Assembly (NCBI GenBank): GCA_023055425.1
Contig: JALGPY010000004.1
Span: 111,083,504-111,147,503 of the forward strand
Direction: 5' to 3'
DNA from: Linanthus parryae
Taxonomy: Eukaryota; Streptophyta; Magnoliopsida; Ericales; Polemoniaceae
Length of the DNA: 64,000 bases
In this document: positions 1 to 12,611 of the stretch, piece after piece
Numbering within the stretch: the first letter of the stretch is position 1
How the letters are laid out: each line of letters begins with the position of its first letter
The notes under the pieces: model-generated
Seen by the model: the letters and a program-made list of their open reading frames with translations, nothing else
What the model was told of the DNA's origin: nothing
The model's database searches: none
Program-made: the position numbers and the translations under genes

Positions 1-3000
1 ATTGAGTGAGGAAGTAAACAGCAAAGAGCATGGTCTTAGCAGTGGTTTCATTGCCAGCAAAGAGAAGGTTTATCATGAAATCTGCAATGGCATTATCAGC
101 TATGCTTCCTTCCTCTATCAACCTCCCAAGCACACCATTCTTAACTTTCCTTGATTCTTCATCTTCAAGCCTGTGCAGCCTTATTGTCTTGTTTATTTTC
201 CTTATTATGCTCTCCCTTGCCTGATCATTGATCATCAAATAGTAACATTCAATGAAATTTCCTCATCAAATCACTTATTTACTAGCATATTTCAAATATT
301 TTTAATCACTCAAAATCTTTATACTTTCTTGACTTAACTACTCAGGATTCAGACTCTTGACCCAGTGGCGGTGCCAGGAATGATGAACAGTCACGAAAAA
401 GTCAATGTAAATTCAATAACATAGACAGTAGTACAAAAATTCAGAATTAGTCAGATATATTCGTGTGGTTAGTAGAAAAACACCACTATCATAATACTCA
501 AAGTTAGGGATATCAATTGAGTTTTTGGAAACTCCGGGAAGTGTCACCTCTTGGGTGGCTCTGCCCCTGCCTTGACCTGAGCTTATAATATAATAATACG
601 ATAATGAACAGTAATCACATGCATTGTCAGTAGCTCGCGCGTAAATATTTTGCAACAACTATATTTCATGAAATGATTGTATACCTTCATAGCAGTGTGG
701 TAGGCGAAACCAGGGACGTTGATGGGAACTGAGAGGCAACCATCGACAAAATCAGAGAAGAGACGAGCCATCTCATCAACTTCTTCTTCACTCAATACTC
801 CCAATAGTTGATTCACCATCAAGTTTATTGCTAACTGCACCATTAACATCATCATTATCGCAAGCTAACACATCTTTTTTTCTTCAATTGAGAGCCCTAA
901 AATAGCGCATTTTATTCATAAATAATTATACATACATGAATTTCAAAAAAAAAAAAAAGCTATGCATACATGCAAAAACGTGCATTATAATACAAGTAAT
1001 CAGCACATGAACATGACCACTAGTTTCTATTATGGCTTAGCTAGCAATTAAAGCCAAGAAAAATAAAACTTAAAGGGGTTGAGTTGACTGTTATATTTAT
1101 GTAATATATCTATGACTGGAGAAATTTTTAAATGTAACGACCATTAACTAACTGAATAGACATGACAGATAGTGTGTCAGATTCATCGGTCAATCTCCAC
1201 AATACTTCAAGGGCAAGATTGAAACACACGAGACACTTTTCTACGAGTACACTCTAAAACTTGGCATAATTCAGCTTTCACCTATGTCTGACACGTTGTA
1301 AAATGTCTCTTATATTAGTACATAAAAACTGTCAGACACATGAAAATATATTTTTTACTATGTAAATATGTACATGGTGCAATTTGTCGCCATATCTACT
1401 TTTTATTGGTACCGGAAACTTAACTCCTAAGATATCAATACCTTTTACAATATTGAGAAAATAAGAAAGTTGCGGTAAAAAAAATAGATAGGATCACTAG
1501 CTAGACGCTTCCCTATTTACTTTGTATTTTTACCTTCGGCTAGAGTGGATAGTTAAAATTTGTAAATATTCTTTAAGTTATGACGATTGTAGTATAAGTT
1601 ATCAGTGACAGTTGACAAGACAGTAATGAAGAGATAGCAGGTGTGGACTTGCCTTTCTGCAGACATCTTGGAGAATAATGACCTGATTGTCCTCAAAACT
1701 GTTCAGTGTTTGAAGCATGACCATGTGGATGTCCTTCATGAAAAGGAACTTGAGCTTGTCCAGCCTCATCATATTAGAAGCTATTCCATGGAGTTTCCTC
1801 TGCTGTTCACCCTGTACAGTGATCACTCCATTCTTCCCCACCAAATCTCTGAACGATTTCGGGTAACTCGACTTGAACAGCCTCCCCTCATTTTGCATAA
1901 CAAAACGGTTGAAGGTCGGGTCCGCTGATACCACGGCCCATTTTCCGAATAGGCTACATGAAAATATCTTCCCGTACCTACAATACTTGCAATGTGAAAT
2001 ATATATCATAAAGTTGTACAAGTTGATGGAACAAAATCATAGCGACAGCTTTATCAGTGCAACAATCGCAACGCATACCAACATTTTTTGTTGTGCATTA
2101 TGATTGTTCCTTAGGGCTCATGAGCGAAACCCGAAAGCTTTTTTGTCCACCTGGAACCCATAACTGCGAATTTCAATAGTTTGGTATTCGGAGGTTTAAA
2201 TCTTAGTAGTATTTTTTATCTGTTTTAGGGAAATTATAAAATGTAAGTGCGTTGTTGGTATCCCATTTTTAAACAAATCTTTTTATAAATGCTATTTTTC
2301 TAAAAACTCATTTGACATAGTGTATTTTCATGCATGTTGAAAAACATATACATACTTTTGTTTAAACTCTTAAAAAAAAATTATGGTGGTTTTTCGTATG
2401 TCTTCTTCGTTCTTTGGCTTAGTACCTCTTTGCCCTTAATGAATGAACAAACTAACAGTTATATGTCGATATAAGATGTAAAAGTAACATTGCAGTAAAT
2501 TGACACCGAAACTAAGTGTTGTCAAATGTAATTTTAATTTAAACACTGTTTTTCAACAGATACTGAACAGTTTGTCTTGATTTTTTTGTGAGTTAAAAAT
2601 TATGTCTTTATTTTTAGACATGTCTTTCTTCTTGTTATTTTGAAAAACCTTTTCTATTTTAAAAGGATACCAAACAAGCTCTATGTCCTGAGAATCCTTG
2701 ATTACTAGCTTCCACAACTTTCTCTCATACGATCACGAAAGACAAAATAAATATACTTTAAAGGACCTCCAAAACTTTGGAACTAGTCCCAAGTTTAGGA
2801 AACTGAAACATAAATAGTGGTTTTTATGTAAAATTGAAGAATGAATGTACCTTTGAACTTGTTTCTCAACAAATCTAGGAGGATGAGAACTTGCAACAGC
2901 ATTGATCCAGCTATAACTGTCGCCGATCAACGGCCACCCTCGTCTTCCCGGCGGCAACAATTTATAATCCGCACCCTTCTTTTTCTTCGTATTCGCATTA

Positions 3001-3071
3001 ATGAACAGAAACTTTGCAAGAAATGCAATGAACAACAATGTCCCAAAGATCATGTAAGCCCAGACCCCCAT
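1..3071 (-). CDS. CYP724: Cytochrome P450, CYP724-like, 5' part (exons 1-4, partial)
   Basis: Heme monooxygenase of the CYP85 clan (CYP90/CYP724 group). Known members hydroxylate brassinosteroid precursors at the ER membrane. Exons are 2851-3071, 1653-1977, 685-834 and <1-220, giving 305 codons in one frame. Visible features are an N-terminal membrane anchor (about residues 5-25), the proline hinge LPPGRRGWPLIGDSYSW, the block LFGKWAVVSADPTFNRFVMQ followed by NEGRLF, and the I-helix AGNETT at residues 287-292. The AGNETT-AKTMLFAVYFLT form points to CYP724 rather than CYP90A-D or CYP85A, from memory of those families. The heme-binding Cys lies off the window. Intron 1 (1978-2850) and intron 3 (221-684) are GT-AG. 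Intron 2 (835-1652) starts with GC in the context AAG|GCAAGT. The start ATG is the first in the exon and is followed by the anchor. Family is secure; the subfamily is likely. Confidence 0.85.
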
Positions 3072-3117
3072 CTTCCTCCTTCAACCCCCCTTTCTATATA
3101 CTGTATGTTGCAGGAGG

Positions 3118-3160
3118 GAGAAAGAGAGAGAGGGAGAGAGTTCAAGAGAGAGAGAGAGAA
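3118..3160 (-). repeat. CT/GA-rich tract in the P450 5' leader
   Basis: An imperfect GA tract on the plus strand (CT on the transcribed strand) lies about 50-90 bp upstream of the P450 ATG. Pyrimidine-rich leaders are common in plants. No more specific role can be read from it. Confidence 0.6.
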
Positions 3161-3224
3161 TGGAGTTAAATTCTGATAATCATTTGCTCAGTTGTGAGAT
3201 CAAATAAATTAAAACCCTTGCAAC

Positions 3225-3231
3225 ATTTATA
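3225..3231 (-). promoter_or_regulatory. Candidate TATA box of the P450 gene
   Basis: The minus strand reads TATAAAT about 155 bp upstream of the ATG, which would place the start of transcription near 3195-3200 and give a leader of about 125 nt containing the CT tract. Position and sequence fit a plant TATA box; transcript data are needed to confirm it. Confidence 0.45.
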
Positions 3232-3408
3232 AAAAAAGAATAATAATTAAGGAAGATTATGAGTGGCTAAAGTAGTTCCGTTGACCCAATTAGGCAATTT
3301 GTTGATATCTAAACACAAGTAGAACCGCGTCTAGCAATTTAATTTTCTCTTGTGTGACTTGTTCCCATTCTGTTGTGGCCATATTTGCTCTCAAGAAAAT
3401 TAACAAAT

Positions 3409-3512
3409 TAAAAAGTGCAAATGGATACTAGCTCAGTGGTAGAGCGTTTGAAACATTTGCACGAGATTTCGGGGTCGAACCATACTATATTATGTAACTC
3501 TCAAAATAAAAA
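3409..3512 (+). mobile_element. Short tRNA-derived SINE, copy 1
   Basis: A tRNA-like head carries an A box (TAGCTCAGTGG) and a B box (GGGGTCGAACC), followed by an A-rich 3' end (CAAAATAAAAA). It is flanked by 8-bp direct repeats TAACAAAT (3401-3408 and 3513-3520). It matches two further short elements in this window (22325-22409 and 42980-43077). The cloverleaf is not intact, so this is a SINE and not a tRNA gene. Confidence 0.6.
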
Positions 3513-3520
3513 TAACAAAT

Positions 3521-4303
3521 CATACTTTTTCCGTTTCAAATTATCCGTATGTTTCATTTTTAAGGTCATTCCAAGTAGGCAATTCGAGTAGTAGATAAAA
3601 AACATGTGAATCCATCAATATCATAATGTTGTATAGTTATTTTGAGTCTACAATATTAAGAAATAACAAATCGTTCTGTCGTTTTGCCATTCAAATTATC
3701 TAATTAAAATGATTTTGAAAGTCAAACGGGGCGACTCATTTGGGAGGGATGAACTATTAGTAAGTACATTATTTAGGGAATGTCAATAAGTACTTAGGTT
3801 TAAGTGTGTAATTTTATAGTTTCGGTGGGTGGAATATCCCAATCTTTCGCGCAAAATTAGCCAGTTAATCCAACGGAAGTCAAAAGTTTATGAGTTACTA
3901 ATGATGTGATTATCAAGAGCGATATGTGATACGTGGACTACAAATTTAGGTGTGACGCATGACAGAATCTCTCGAATTTTGTATCTGATATTAGATAAAT
4001 AGTTCAGTTATTTAAGAAGTGTGTATCCACACCGGCCAAGTTTGATTCATATTATAGTTATGAAATTTATTTAGTTCATGGACACAACTAACTTCATATA
4101 TATATCCTTCAAATAAAATACAAAATACCAACATTGGAAAACAAAATAAAGGGAACTACAAGTTGAAAAAGTTGACAATTAGCAAGTTGACAATAGCTTA
4201 ATCCACATAATGTATGCCCTTTTTTATTAATGCCAAGATAAAATCACACTTTCCACCCTTAGTATGTTTACTTTTGCATCTCCTACACACTTCAAAGTTT
4301 CTA
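3521..4303. other. Intergenic, nothing recognised
   Basis: AT-rich sequence with no open frame, repeat or RNA gene that I can support. It separates SINE copy 1 from the small MITE. Confidence 0.5.
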
Positions 4304-4612
4304 AGGGTAAAAGACACGTTCAGCCCCCCTCAAGTTTGATACAAAGATATTTTCACCCGTTCGGGAAATGATACTTCCACCCCCCCAATGTGTCAAATTT
4401 GAAGATACCTACACTCCCAAATTGCGATGCTGATAATCTAGGGTTAGGGTACGTGATTAATAGTAATTTCTCTCAAATAATGAAATGACACAATCGGGAA
4501 ATGTAAGTGTTCTGAAGTTTGGCACACAAAAGGATTAAAAGTGTTCTTCCCCAAACTAGAAGGGGTAGAAGTGTCTTTGTGTTTATTTGAGGTGTGAAAT
4601 TGTCTTTTACCC
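4304..4612. mobile_element. Small MULE-like MITE with GGGTAAAAGACA ends
   Basis: The left end reads GGGTAAAAGACACGTTCAGC and the right end, reverse complemented, reads GGGTAAAAGACAATTTCACA. The imperfect inverted repeats run about 40 bp and share a terminal motif with the MULEs at 6928-21880 and 24859-26428. It is non-coding, 309 bp. I could not find a clean 9-bp target duplication, so the boundaries are approximate. Confidence 0.55.
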
Positions 4613-6168
4613 CCTCAACTTTATTTCTTCTTGCCCATCAATCCATGTTCATGACAAGGTGACAACACAAAAGGGAGTACAGTTACTACTCAAATAAATT
4701 GCCAGGAGTGATGCACCATTTTCTTTAGGCTAGTTAAGTCCTGGAGTGAAGTGAAATGGAGGTAAGAAAACATTGTGGTCACTATTGTAACTAATAATTG
4801 AAGAGTGAGTTTTGAATCAATAAGACGAATCTGACACTCGCTCTTTACTTTACCAGGTTGATAGTCTATTGACTTTACATAGTGAATTGATGTTTACGGA
4901 CTTTGCATATAACTGGTGGAGTGAACTTCACGTTGAAGAGTTCCTCCTCTAGGGTTCCGTTCTTTTCCTCAGCCAATTGGAGCATAATTTGACCAACTTT
5001 TTGGCTTATATCAACACATGATCAGTTAGTAAACTATCATTATTCTTATTGTATAAGAAGCAAACTAATTCTCGCCTAAGTATCTTGTTACTAATTAAGT
5101 CCCAAAACTAAAGTGTTTTTGTTTTATTAATTAGTTCAAAAGGCTACCAACTACACAACAATATATACCTCCATCACGGTTCCTTAATTAGTTTTAAATT
5201 CATAATCTAATTATAATATGACTCCAAATTTGAAGAAAATTGCACTACTAGGTAAGACAATGAATTTTGTATCCGGCCATCTCTAGGTAAACATGATATT
5301 AAGCTATTAGAATTTAGAAGTGTCAATCTTAACATGGAAAGTTGAAATTCTACTAAAAGGAAGTAATTAGATGCAAGAGTTAAAAAAAAAAACAAAAAAA
5401 ACAAAAAAAAACAAAAAAACAAAAAAACAAAAAAAAAACCCTCATGTACAGCTCAATCAAAACTCTCTACTAGTAGTGAGAGGTACCTGATTACATATAT
5501 TTATAAATGTTGTAGATGACTAATAACTCAATATACATTTCAACTCCGAATTGTGGCAAAACATAACAAAATCATCGACCGAACCTATCTTTTTAAATCA
5601 TTCATGAATATCTAATAAAATGTCTTCTTGGCGCGGTCAAAAAACAAGCAAACAAACATTCAAGACGATTTGCACATTTGCAATTGATTTTAGCAGTCGC
5701 TCGATCATATTACGGACTCGAGACAAAGAAAGTTGGCATGAGCAACGAAATGCTTCCATAGAATGGGAGTGAGAGAATTAATGTTGGGTAAGTGATATAT
5801 GGAGCCACTAAAAATGGAGGGGTTAGGGAGGGTCAAAGATGAAGCTGCAGGAAACAAGGTCCTATGTTTCTGCTGCAAGCGGTTTCAGTTAATTAAGCAT
5901 TTGGTGCACTTAATTGATAATATAAATGCATATTTGTTAACTCAATTAGTTTCCATTCTGATTATATAAAAGGTTATGGCTCACTGTTCGTTGAACTGGA
6001 ATTTGCATGTGGAACTAAATGTCTGTGTCTTTTTTATAACTTAAGATGCAACATCATCTTGCATAAGCTTCATTAGATTGACTTTAGCTGGTAACTAACA
6101 CATTTTTCAATGAAACATTGTATTTCTATCAACCAAGATAACATTACAAAGTAGCACTGTTATTACTG
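4613..6168. other. Intergenic with an A-rich low-complexity stretch
   Basis: No gene is supported. 5383-5438 is an A-rich run interrupted by single C residues. The open frame across it on the minus strand is a by-product of the composition. Confidence 0.5.
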
Positions 6169-6540
6169 TTGGTGATTTTAGTGTCATCGGCCATTTGTGT
6201 AATCGGATTTACTTACGACCAAAGTAGACATTGGCATTACGTCGTACACGTTAGGAGGTGTGGAGTACACGCGTGCACACAACTATGTTAATGTCTTGGA
6301 CAACGAACTCGCGGACGACTACGGGGGTTCGGGGGCGCAGCCCCCGACGGGGGTTCGGGGGCGGAGTTCTGCTTCGTGTTATCTGCAGCTCCTTTTGCAT
6401 TTGAACGTAATTTAAGTTTCCTTGTCATGTTATTTGCCTGAAGTTTCGTGAGGGTCTCCAAAAAAACCACCTCCGGCCGGATCATGCATGTGAACAAAAG
6501 CAAGGAAATATTTCAACCTGTGAAATTTTGGAATAACCCA
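6169..6540. repeat. Possible LTR fragment with GC-rich direct repeat
   Basis: The stretch begins TGTTGGTGATTTTAGTGTCA, a start typical of copia LTRs. At 6324-6364 it contains two copies of GGGGGTTCGGGGGCG separated by CAGCCCCCGAC. No second LTR, target duplication or end was found, so this is only a suspicion of a solo or truncated LTR. Confidence 0.3.
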
Positions 6541-6927
6541 ATTTTATGTAATTGAAACGAAATGATGCTAACACTGTCATATACTTATCTCATTTGCATC
6601 TTTCTCATTCTGTGTTTTTTATTTAAGGGTGGGCGATGTTGTTTGGCGTAGCAAAGACTCGAGCATGCATGATTTTCTTAGTAGTATCAGTTTTCCAAAA
6701 GAAGTTACTCAAGCTGAGATATTTACGATAATGAATTGATGGCATTGAAACTAAACTTTTTAACAGCTATCAATTTAAGGCAATATCATAACTACACCTC
6801 TGCATTCGAACTTAGTGCTCGTTTCATTTTCCTGCCTTTGATCAGTATTTTCGGGGGTCGCGTCGTCCGAGGAACGTCATGATCCTGCTTAAATTAGTAT
6901 TTTTAATATATACATATATATATATAT
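6541..6927. other. Intergenic, ends in a TA repeat
   Basis: No gene is seen. It ends in an alternating TA run (about 6906-6927) that served as the target site of the adjacent MULE. Confidence 0.5.
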
Positions 6928-7437
6928 GGGTAAAAGACACTGACCACCCCTGAGTTTAGGAAAAATTCCACTCCGTTATTGTGGGTTTTGGATAAAGACA
7001 CTCCGCACCTTTTTTTTGGATGGTGCTCACGGTGGACTAACAGATCAGGCAAAAAGACGATTATACACTCATGATTTTGATAAATGACCTAATATATATC
7101 CCCTTTCTTCTCATTTTTCTTATCATTCTTCTTTCCTTCCCTTTCTTTTCTGTTTCTGTAACCCTAGCCACCTTCTCAACCCAATCATATCTCTCCCTCT
7201 ACTGATACAGAAACACAAAGAGAAAAGTGAAAGAGGTGAAGTAAATCGCTCCCAAATCCGATCCAACGCTCTTGATTCTCCGACGAAGCCAAGAACCCAG
7301 AAAGCAAGTTTCGATTTGTAGCCATTTGGTTGCTGCTTCGTCGCCGATTCGGGCCTTCTCGACTGGGTCTGCGTTCAGAACTCGTAAGGCCTCATCGTTA
7401 AAGTCTCTGTCTCGCTGGTCTCACACCCACGACGAAG

Positions 7438-7440
<3 letters not shown>

Positions 7441-7498
<58 letters not shown>
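7441..7498. repeat. (GA)n microsatellite
   Basis: 29 uninterrupted GA units inside the MULE. The open frame reading RERERE here is a product of the repeat. Confidence 0.95.
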
Positions 7499-7500
<2 letters not shown>

Positions 7501-7558
7501 TAGACGAGTAGATCGATGGTGGAGATGGGGATAGAGCCGATCGATCTCCTCCCTCCAT

Positions 7559-7801
7559 CAGGGCCGGCTTAATAGGTAAGCCGTTAAAGCCCTTGCTTAG
7601 GGCCGCACGATTCTAGGGGGCACCAAAGTTTTGAAAAGATACGACTTTGTAATTAACTATATTAATAGTTTTTAATAAATTAATTTTATTGTCGCAGAAA
7701 TCCTTAATTTTTTGTTTGAAATATATTCAACTTACCTATAAATTCGGCCCTATCCAAATTGTGGGAGGAAACGATCCCTTAACTTTCTCTAGCTCTTTTC
7801 T

Positions 7802-7843
<42 letters not shown>

Positions 7844-8386
7844 TTCTTTATCTCCTTAATTTTCTCCTAAAATCTCACAATTTCTCTATCGATCAACTTA
7901 CTTGAACATTATCTCTCTTTATCTCCATATTTTTCTCTTAAAATCTCTGTAGAATCACACTCTTCTCTCTGAACTTCTATCATCTCGATTCCGTTTCAAC
8001 GTTTTCACTAATTCTTCAGTTATAGCTCGTTACAAAATTTAAACTTTCATCTGTTTGACAATCCAAATTGAAGGCTCTTCAAGACTTCAAAATAACCATT
8101 AATCTTGACAAATCTTTGGGTATGTAAGCTTTCTGAATACTTGTTTACAAATTGTATTTTATCACCGTTTTGATGAATTTTTCAGTTAATTTGTTGTTTT
8201 CAATGCATGGATTGGAATTCCGCAAATTAATACATCAAGCTCGAGCAATCTCTAGGTATGTAAAACAAGGTGGTTAATTTGGTTGATGCTTATGTAATTT
8301 CAGAAATTTACATTTATATATAAATGTATAAAGGGCATCAGGATTGTTGGTCGCTTAGGGCAACCAGAACCGTAGAGCAGGCCCTG
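7559..8386. mobile_element. Non-autonomous hAT element inside the MULE
   Basis: Starts CAGGGCCGGC and ends GCAGGCCCTG (inverted CAGGGCC(G/T)GC), with perfect 8-bp target duplications CCCTCCAT at 7551-7558 and 8387-8394. It is 828 bp, has no transposase and contains a 39-nt poly(A) run (7803-7841). Duplication length and CAGGG ends are the signature of hAT transposition. Confidence 0.85.
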
Positions 8387-9058
8387 CCCTCCATCTCTCT
8401 CTCTCTTTCTCTTGTCCGAAGATGGGGATGGAGTCTTCTCTCTATGAGCCGATCGATTACCCCCAACGACAGTAGCGACGAAGACGACGAGGCAAGTTTC
8501 AGATCTTCTCTCTCTCCCTCTCTTGAATCGGCCGGCGAAGACCTCCACTGGGTCGCCGGCGCAGACCCAATTGAGGGCTGATGGTGGTTCGGTATGGATC
8601 TGTCCTTCTGGGTGGTTGAATCGACGATGGAAGGCTCTAAACTCAGAGGTAATTTTGCAGGAAATAATGGTGGATTTGAGTAGCGTGGAAGCTGTGATGG
8701 TGAATTGGTGAAGGAGAACTGTGATGAATGGTTTGGCTGTTGTTTGAATGGGTGAAGGCAGAATATGGAGAGCAGCGTGGTTGATGCCGTGGTGGTTGAA
8801 TGGAATCGACGATGAATGTGTAAGTTTGGGTTTTGTGTTTGTTTTTGTTAGGGTTTCTTTCCTTCTTCTTTACCCACATATCATCATCTTCTTAAATCCC
8901 CCCCCCCCACATTAATTCTCTCATCGATGTTGTTTTGCTGATTTTAGGTGTGAACTAGACAATTTTGATGATTTTAGGCATGAATTGAGTTTGAATCTGG
9001 GTGTGTTCTTGGAAGAAAAGGCTATGAGTTTGAATCTGTGTGTGTTACTAGCCTTTTA

Positions 9059-12000
9059 TGTAATACCCCGTCTATTTGTGAAGGGTAAATTGGGAAATTG
9101 GGAAAAATAAAATTTAATTTTTATTCCGAGTAATGGGTTGAATTATTTTTGGGTTCAAAATATAGTCGTAAAGTTTATATAATGATTTTATAGAAAACAG
9201 TATTTTTATTGTGTATTTATTTAGCATTTTATGTAGTTTATTTATATATATACCAAAAGTGTGTACCCAGCCCACTAGATTGACCAACCCATTTGGTACA
9301 ACTATAACACACTAGCATAGCTAACTACAAAAACAAAAAAAAACAAAAAAAAATAAGAAAAAAGAAAAAAAGAAAGAAAAGAAATACAAGGTCGGTTAAT
9401 GAAACCAACCTCTCCAAGTAACAAACTCTTTAAATAATACCTCTCTCTCTCTTTTGGTTCTCACACCAAAACACACATCAGACAAAACTCTCCATCCTCT
9501 CTCTCTCATCAACCCACGGCACCATCACCACCACCCGAACCACCTTAATCACCAGAAGCCACCTCTTCTCTCCCTCTCCTCTCCCTCTCTGCCACTCACC
9601 ACCACCGGCAGCAGCAGCTGCTCCCGCCGACGAGGAGGCAGCCCACCACCACTCCGGTGACCCACCCGACGGGAACCGACCATCGCCATCTCAGCCTCTC
9701 TCTCTCCCTCGCAGATTTGAGCCTCTGACCCTCCTCCTCCCTCTGCATCGACCCAAGGACGAGCAGAGAGCAGCATCGCCGCCGAGAAGGCCGCCAAACA
9801 CCTCCGGCGAACCAACCCGACGGCGAAACGCCGCCACCCACCTCTGCCTCTCTTTCTCCCTCACTGTTTGAACCCCTGAACCACCTCACCCTCTCTGTTT
9901 CTTCGCAAAGAGAAGCTTTAGCAGCAGCAACTCGCTGCAGTGCACCAGAACCACCACCATCGCCGCCGGCCACCATTAAATCCGGCGAGAAGCTCACTCG
10001 AGCTAACCGGAGCGACCCACTCTCTCCCGTTGGTACCAAAATACTCCTGGAGGTCCGAGGAGTACTCTAGCAACATCAAACAGAGCCCTCAACGCCGGAT
10101 TCATCGCCGGTGTTCATCACCGCCGACCGCCACCTTCGAGGACGTAACCCGCTTCGTTTCTTGACCGTTCCTCGCGATTTTTCGCGTAGGTGAGTCCTAA
10201 ATCACTCTCTAGTTCATTTATAATCATCAAAATCGCATCTTGTTAGCTCTAACACGAATCGGGTATGTTGGGTTTGAGTTGTATGCTTGTGTTCATAAAA
10301 GGGGGTTGTTTATGTAATTTCTGAAAAGTAGAGGGCAAGATGTATACTGCATGTTTAGTTTCTCAAAGGTTGGGGGTGATTTGTGTATTTTACCAAACTG
10401 CATATTTATATAAACTTTAAAATCTTATTTTTGGATTTATGTTATAAACTAATATTTATATATATTATTTTGACTATATAAAAGTAAATAAGTTGTTAAA
10501 ATTACCTAGAGTTAAATTTATATGAAATATAGTTGTTTTTATAAGCAAGATAAAAATGTGTGATTTGGTTTAATAATATAATTTCGGGTTGATTAACTAA
10601 ATATTTAAAGTGCTTGTAAACTAGTGTTTTGAGTAAAAGAGATTACTTTGTGTACATTGATAAAAATAAATAAGTTGGAAGTTAGTTTGTGAAATAAATA
10701 TTAAGTATACTTTTAAATAAAAAAATCCATATTACTATTATTTGATATTACTTGAATATTTTTCATAAGATATTAGAAATTATTTATTTAACATAAGTTT
10801 ATAATTATATATGTACATGACTTGTTTTATTGAAATAATCATTTGGTAAATTTTATTTGACTATTTAATTCTTATATAGTATATATATTTTCTAATAAAT
10901 AAATAGCTATAATTGAATTAGTTTGAAATAATTTTTATAGTCACTTATGCATAAATAGTTTATTAAATTATTATTTCCTACAAAATAAGAATGTATAAGC
11001 TTAATATTGGATTTATTTCTCAATAACTTTACAAGTTTATATTTATATAAGTTATAATATTTTATGAGGAAAATATAAGTGTTAACTAAATAATTGTTTT
11101 ATGCTATTAATTAATGGGGTTAAGGGGGATAATTTCGAATGAGAAAGTAGGAGATATAGCATTTTTGCATACTTGCATAATTAGACGTGTAATTAATTTA
11201 GGAATTATAAATTGTAGGTGACGAATTCGTAGACGAGGGCTACGTGTATCTGTAGGAGCTATCGTGATATTTGTCGTGCTTCTTGAGGTGAGTAAATATG
11301 ACTAACCTAGTGTGCCCGTCCTTCTTTCGTGTCCAATTATTTTCATGATTTTTACGTCTCAAATGTGATTTGTTATTTAAGTGCTTGACTTGATATTTCA
11401 ATTACTTGTTTATTGATTCTTTTGGAAACTGTCACATGAAATTAATAATACGTAATAACGTAAAGTGAAAACAGTTGTGCGGTGGAACCCTATTCAAATT
11501 CTTCTACATATTGTGATTATTATATTTGGCTCGGTTGCCATTGCCCCGAGTCGGACCATGTACTCACCCTTCTGGCCGCTAGAGTCTTAAGGGGGTGTCG
11601 ACACTTAAGGTCTTGGTTGCATGCGAGATGGTTGGTTTTGTATTATTGGATTGGTTTGTTCCCCGCTACAACTAAATAAAAAATGTGGATTTTTCATATG
11701 GATGATGGATGGACTTGATTTATTTTGGAAAATATGGAAATGGATTGGGAATATTTAATGATGAGTTGGATAATTTACAATGGTCATTTGAAATAATATG
11801 TTGTTTACTTACTCATTATTCCTCTTTTATTTAAAAATAAAATATGCCTCTTTCCGATTTACATGTTGGGGTGTTTACTTGCTCAGCGTTTGTGCTGACT
11901 TTGGAAAAACTGCGGTCTTGTTTCTTTCCCCCGCAGGTCTAGGTGAAGGGAGCCCGGCTTAACGGGAATCGCGGCCTCACCTAGTTTATCTAGTATTCAA

Positions 12001-12200
12001 ATAATTGAAACACCTAGACAATGTTTCATCCCGTTTAATAGTATGTAATGTTTCACTTTTGAAGACTTATGGTTTGTAATAAATAATTATGCGATGTTTG
12101 TTTTGTCTACCACTCTATCTCCCCCGCACCCGGGAGCGATCTCGGGCGCGGGGCGTCGGCATTCCCGCACTTCTCCCACGGCGAGGTGCGGGGTATCGCA
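9059..12200 (+). repeat. 5' LTR of the Tekay element
   Basis: 3,142 bp, TG...CA ended, near-identical to 18379-21501. A TATA-like TTTAAATA (9429-9436) precedes a CT-rich leader region (9440-10160). The middle (about 10,400-11,200) is strongly AT-rich. The long open frames in 9450-10160 recur in the other LTR, are strongly biased in composition and resemble no protein I know. Confidence 0.95.
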
Positions 12201-12202
12201 GG

Positions 12203-12215
12203 TGGTATCAGAGCA
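12203..12215 (+). promoter_or_regulatory. Primer binding site (initiator tRNA-Met)
   Basis: TGGTATCAGAGCA starts two bases after the 5' LTR and is complementary to the 3' end of plant initiator tRNA-Met. This is the usual minus-strand primer site of Ty3 and copia elements. Confidence 0.9.
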
Positions 12216-12611
12216 GGCTGTCCAAAAATGAATTAAAACATGTAGGGCAATTTAAAATGAATATAGGATAAGAAAATTAAAATTTGACAAGCCGCTTGGG
12301 GTATGGGTAGTATTATTCTTATTGATGTCCCACCCACCCACGTCCATTTCCAATTTGGAATGACATTTTGAGACTTATGATATTTGAGTTGACTGGTTTG
12401 GAATATGAGACATATGTGTTGGTACAGTTTTACATGATCAGGTGGAGGAAAAAATTATATGCTTGATTTATTAGATGTGATATATGTGCTATGTGAATAG
12501 GATATCATGTATTTCATGAAATAATTTATTTTAAATTTAATTATCTGTGATAAAATAAGGAATAATAAAATAGGTGATAGTGTAGGAATATGACTGATAG
12601 ACCCCTGCGAT

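Noticed and set aside
1641..2103. Plus-strand open frames of 95 and 76 codons
   Set aside because: They are antisense to P450 exon 2, whose minus-strand frame has clear family motifs.
5207..5422. Minus-strand frame rich in Phe
   Set aside because: Arises from the A-rich tract at 5383-5438.
9549..10039. Long open frames of 88 and 147 codons, repeated at 18856-19346
   Set aside because: They lie in the CT-rich part of both LTRs, are strongly biased in composition, run antisense to the retrotransposon and resemble no known protein. The duplication is just the LTR pair.
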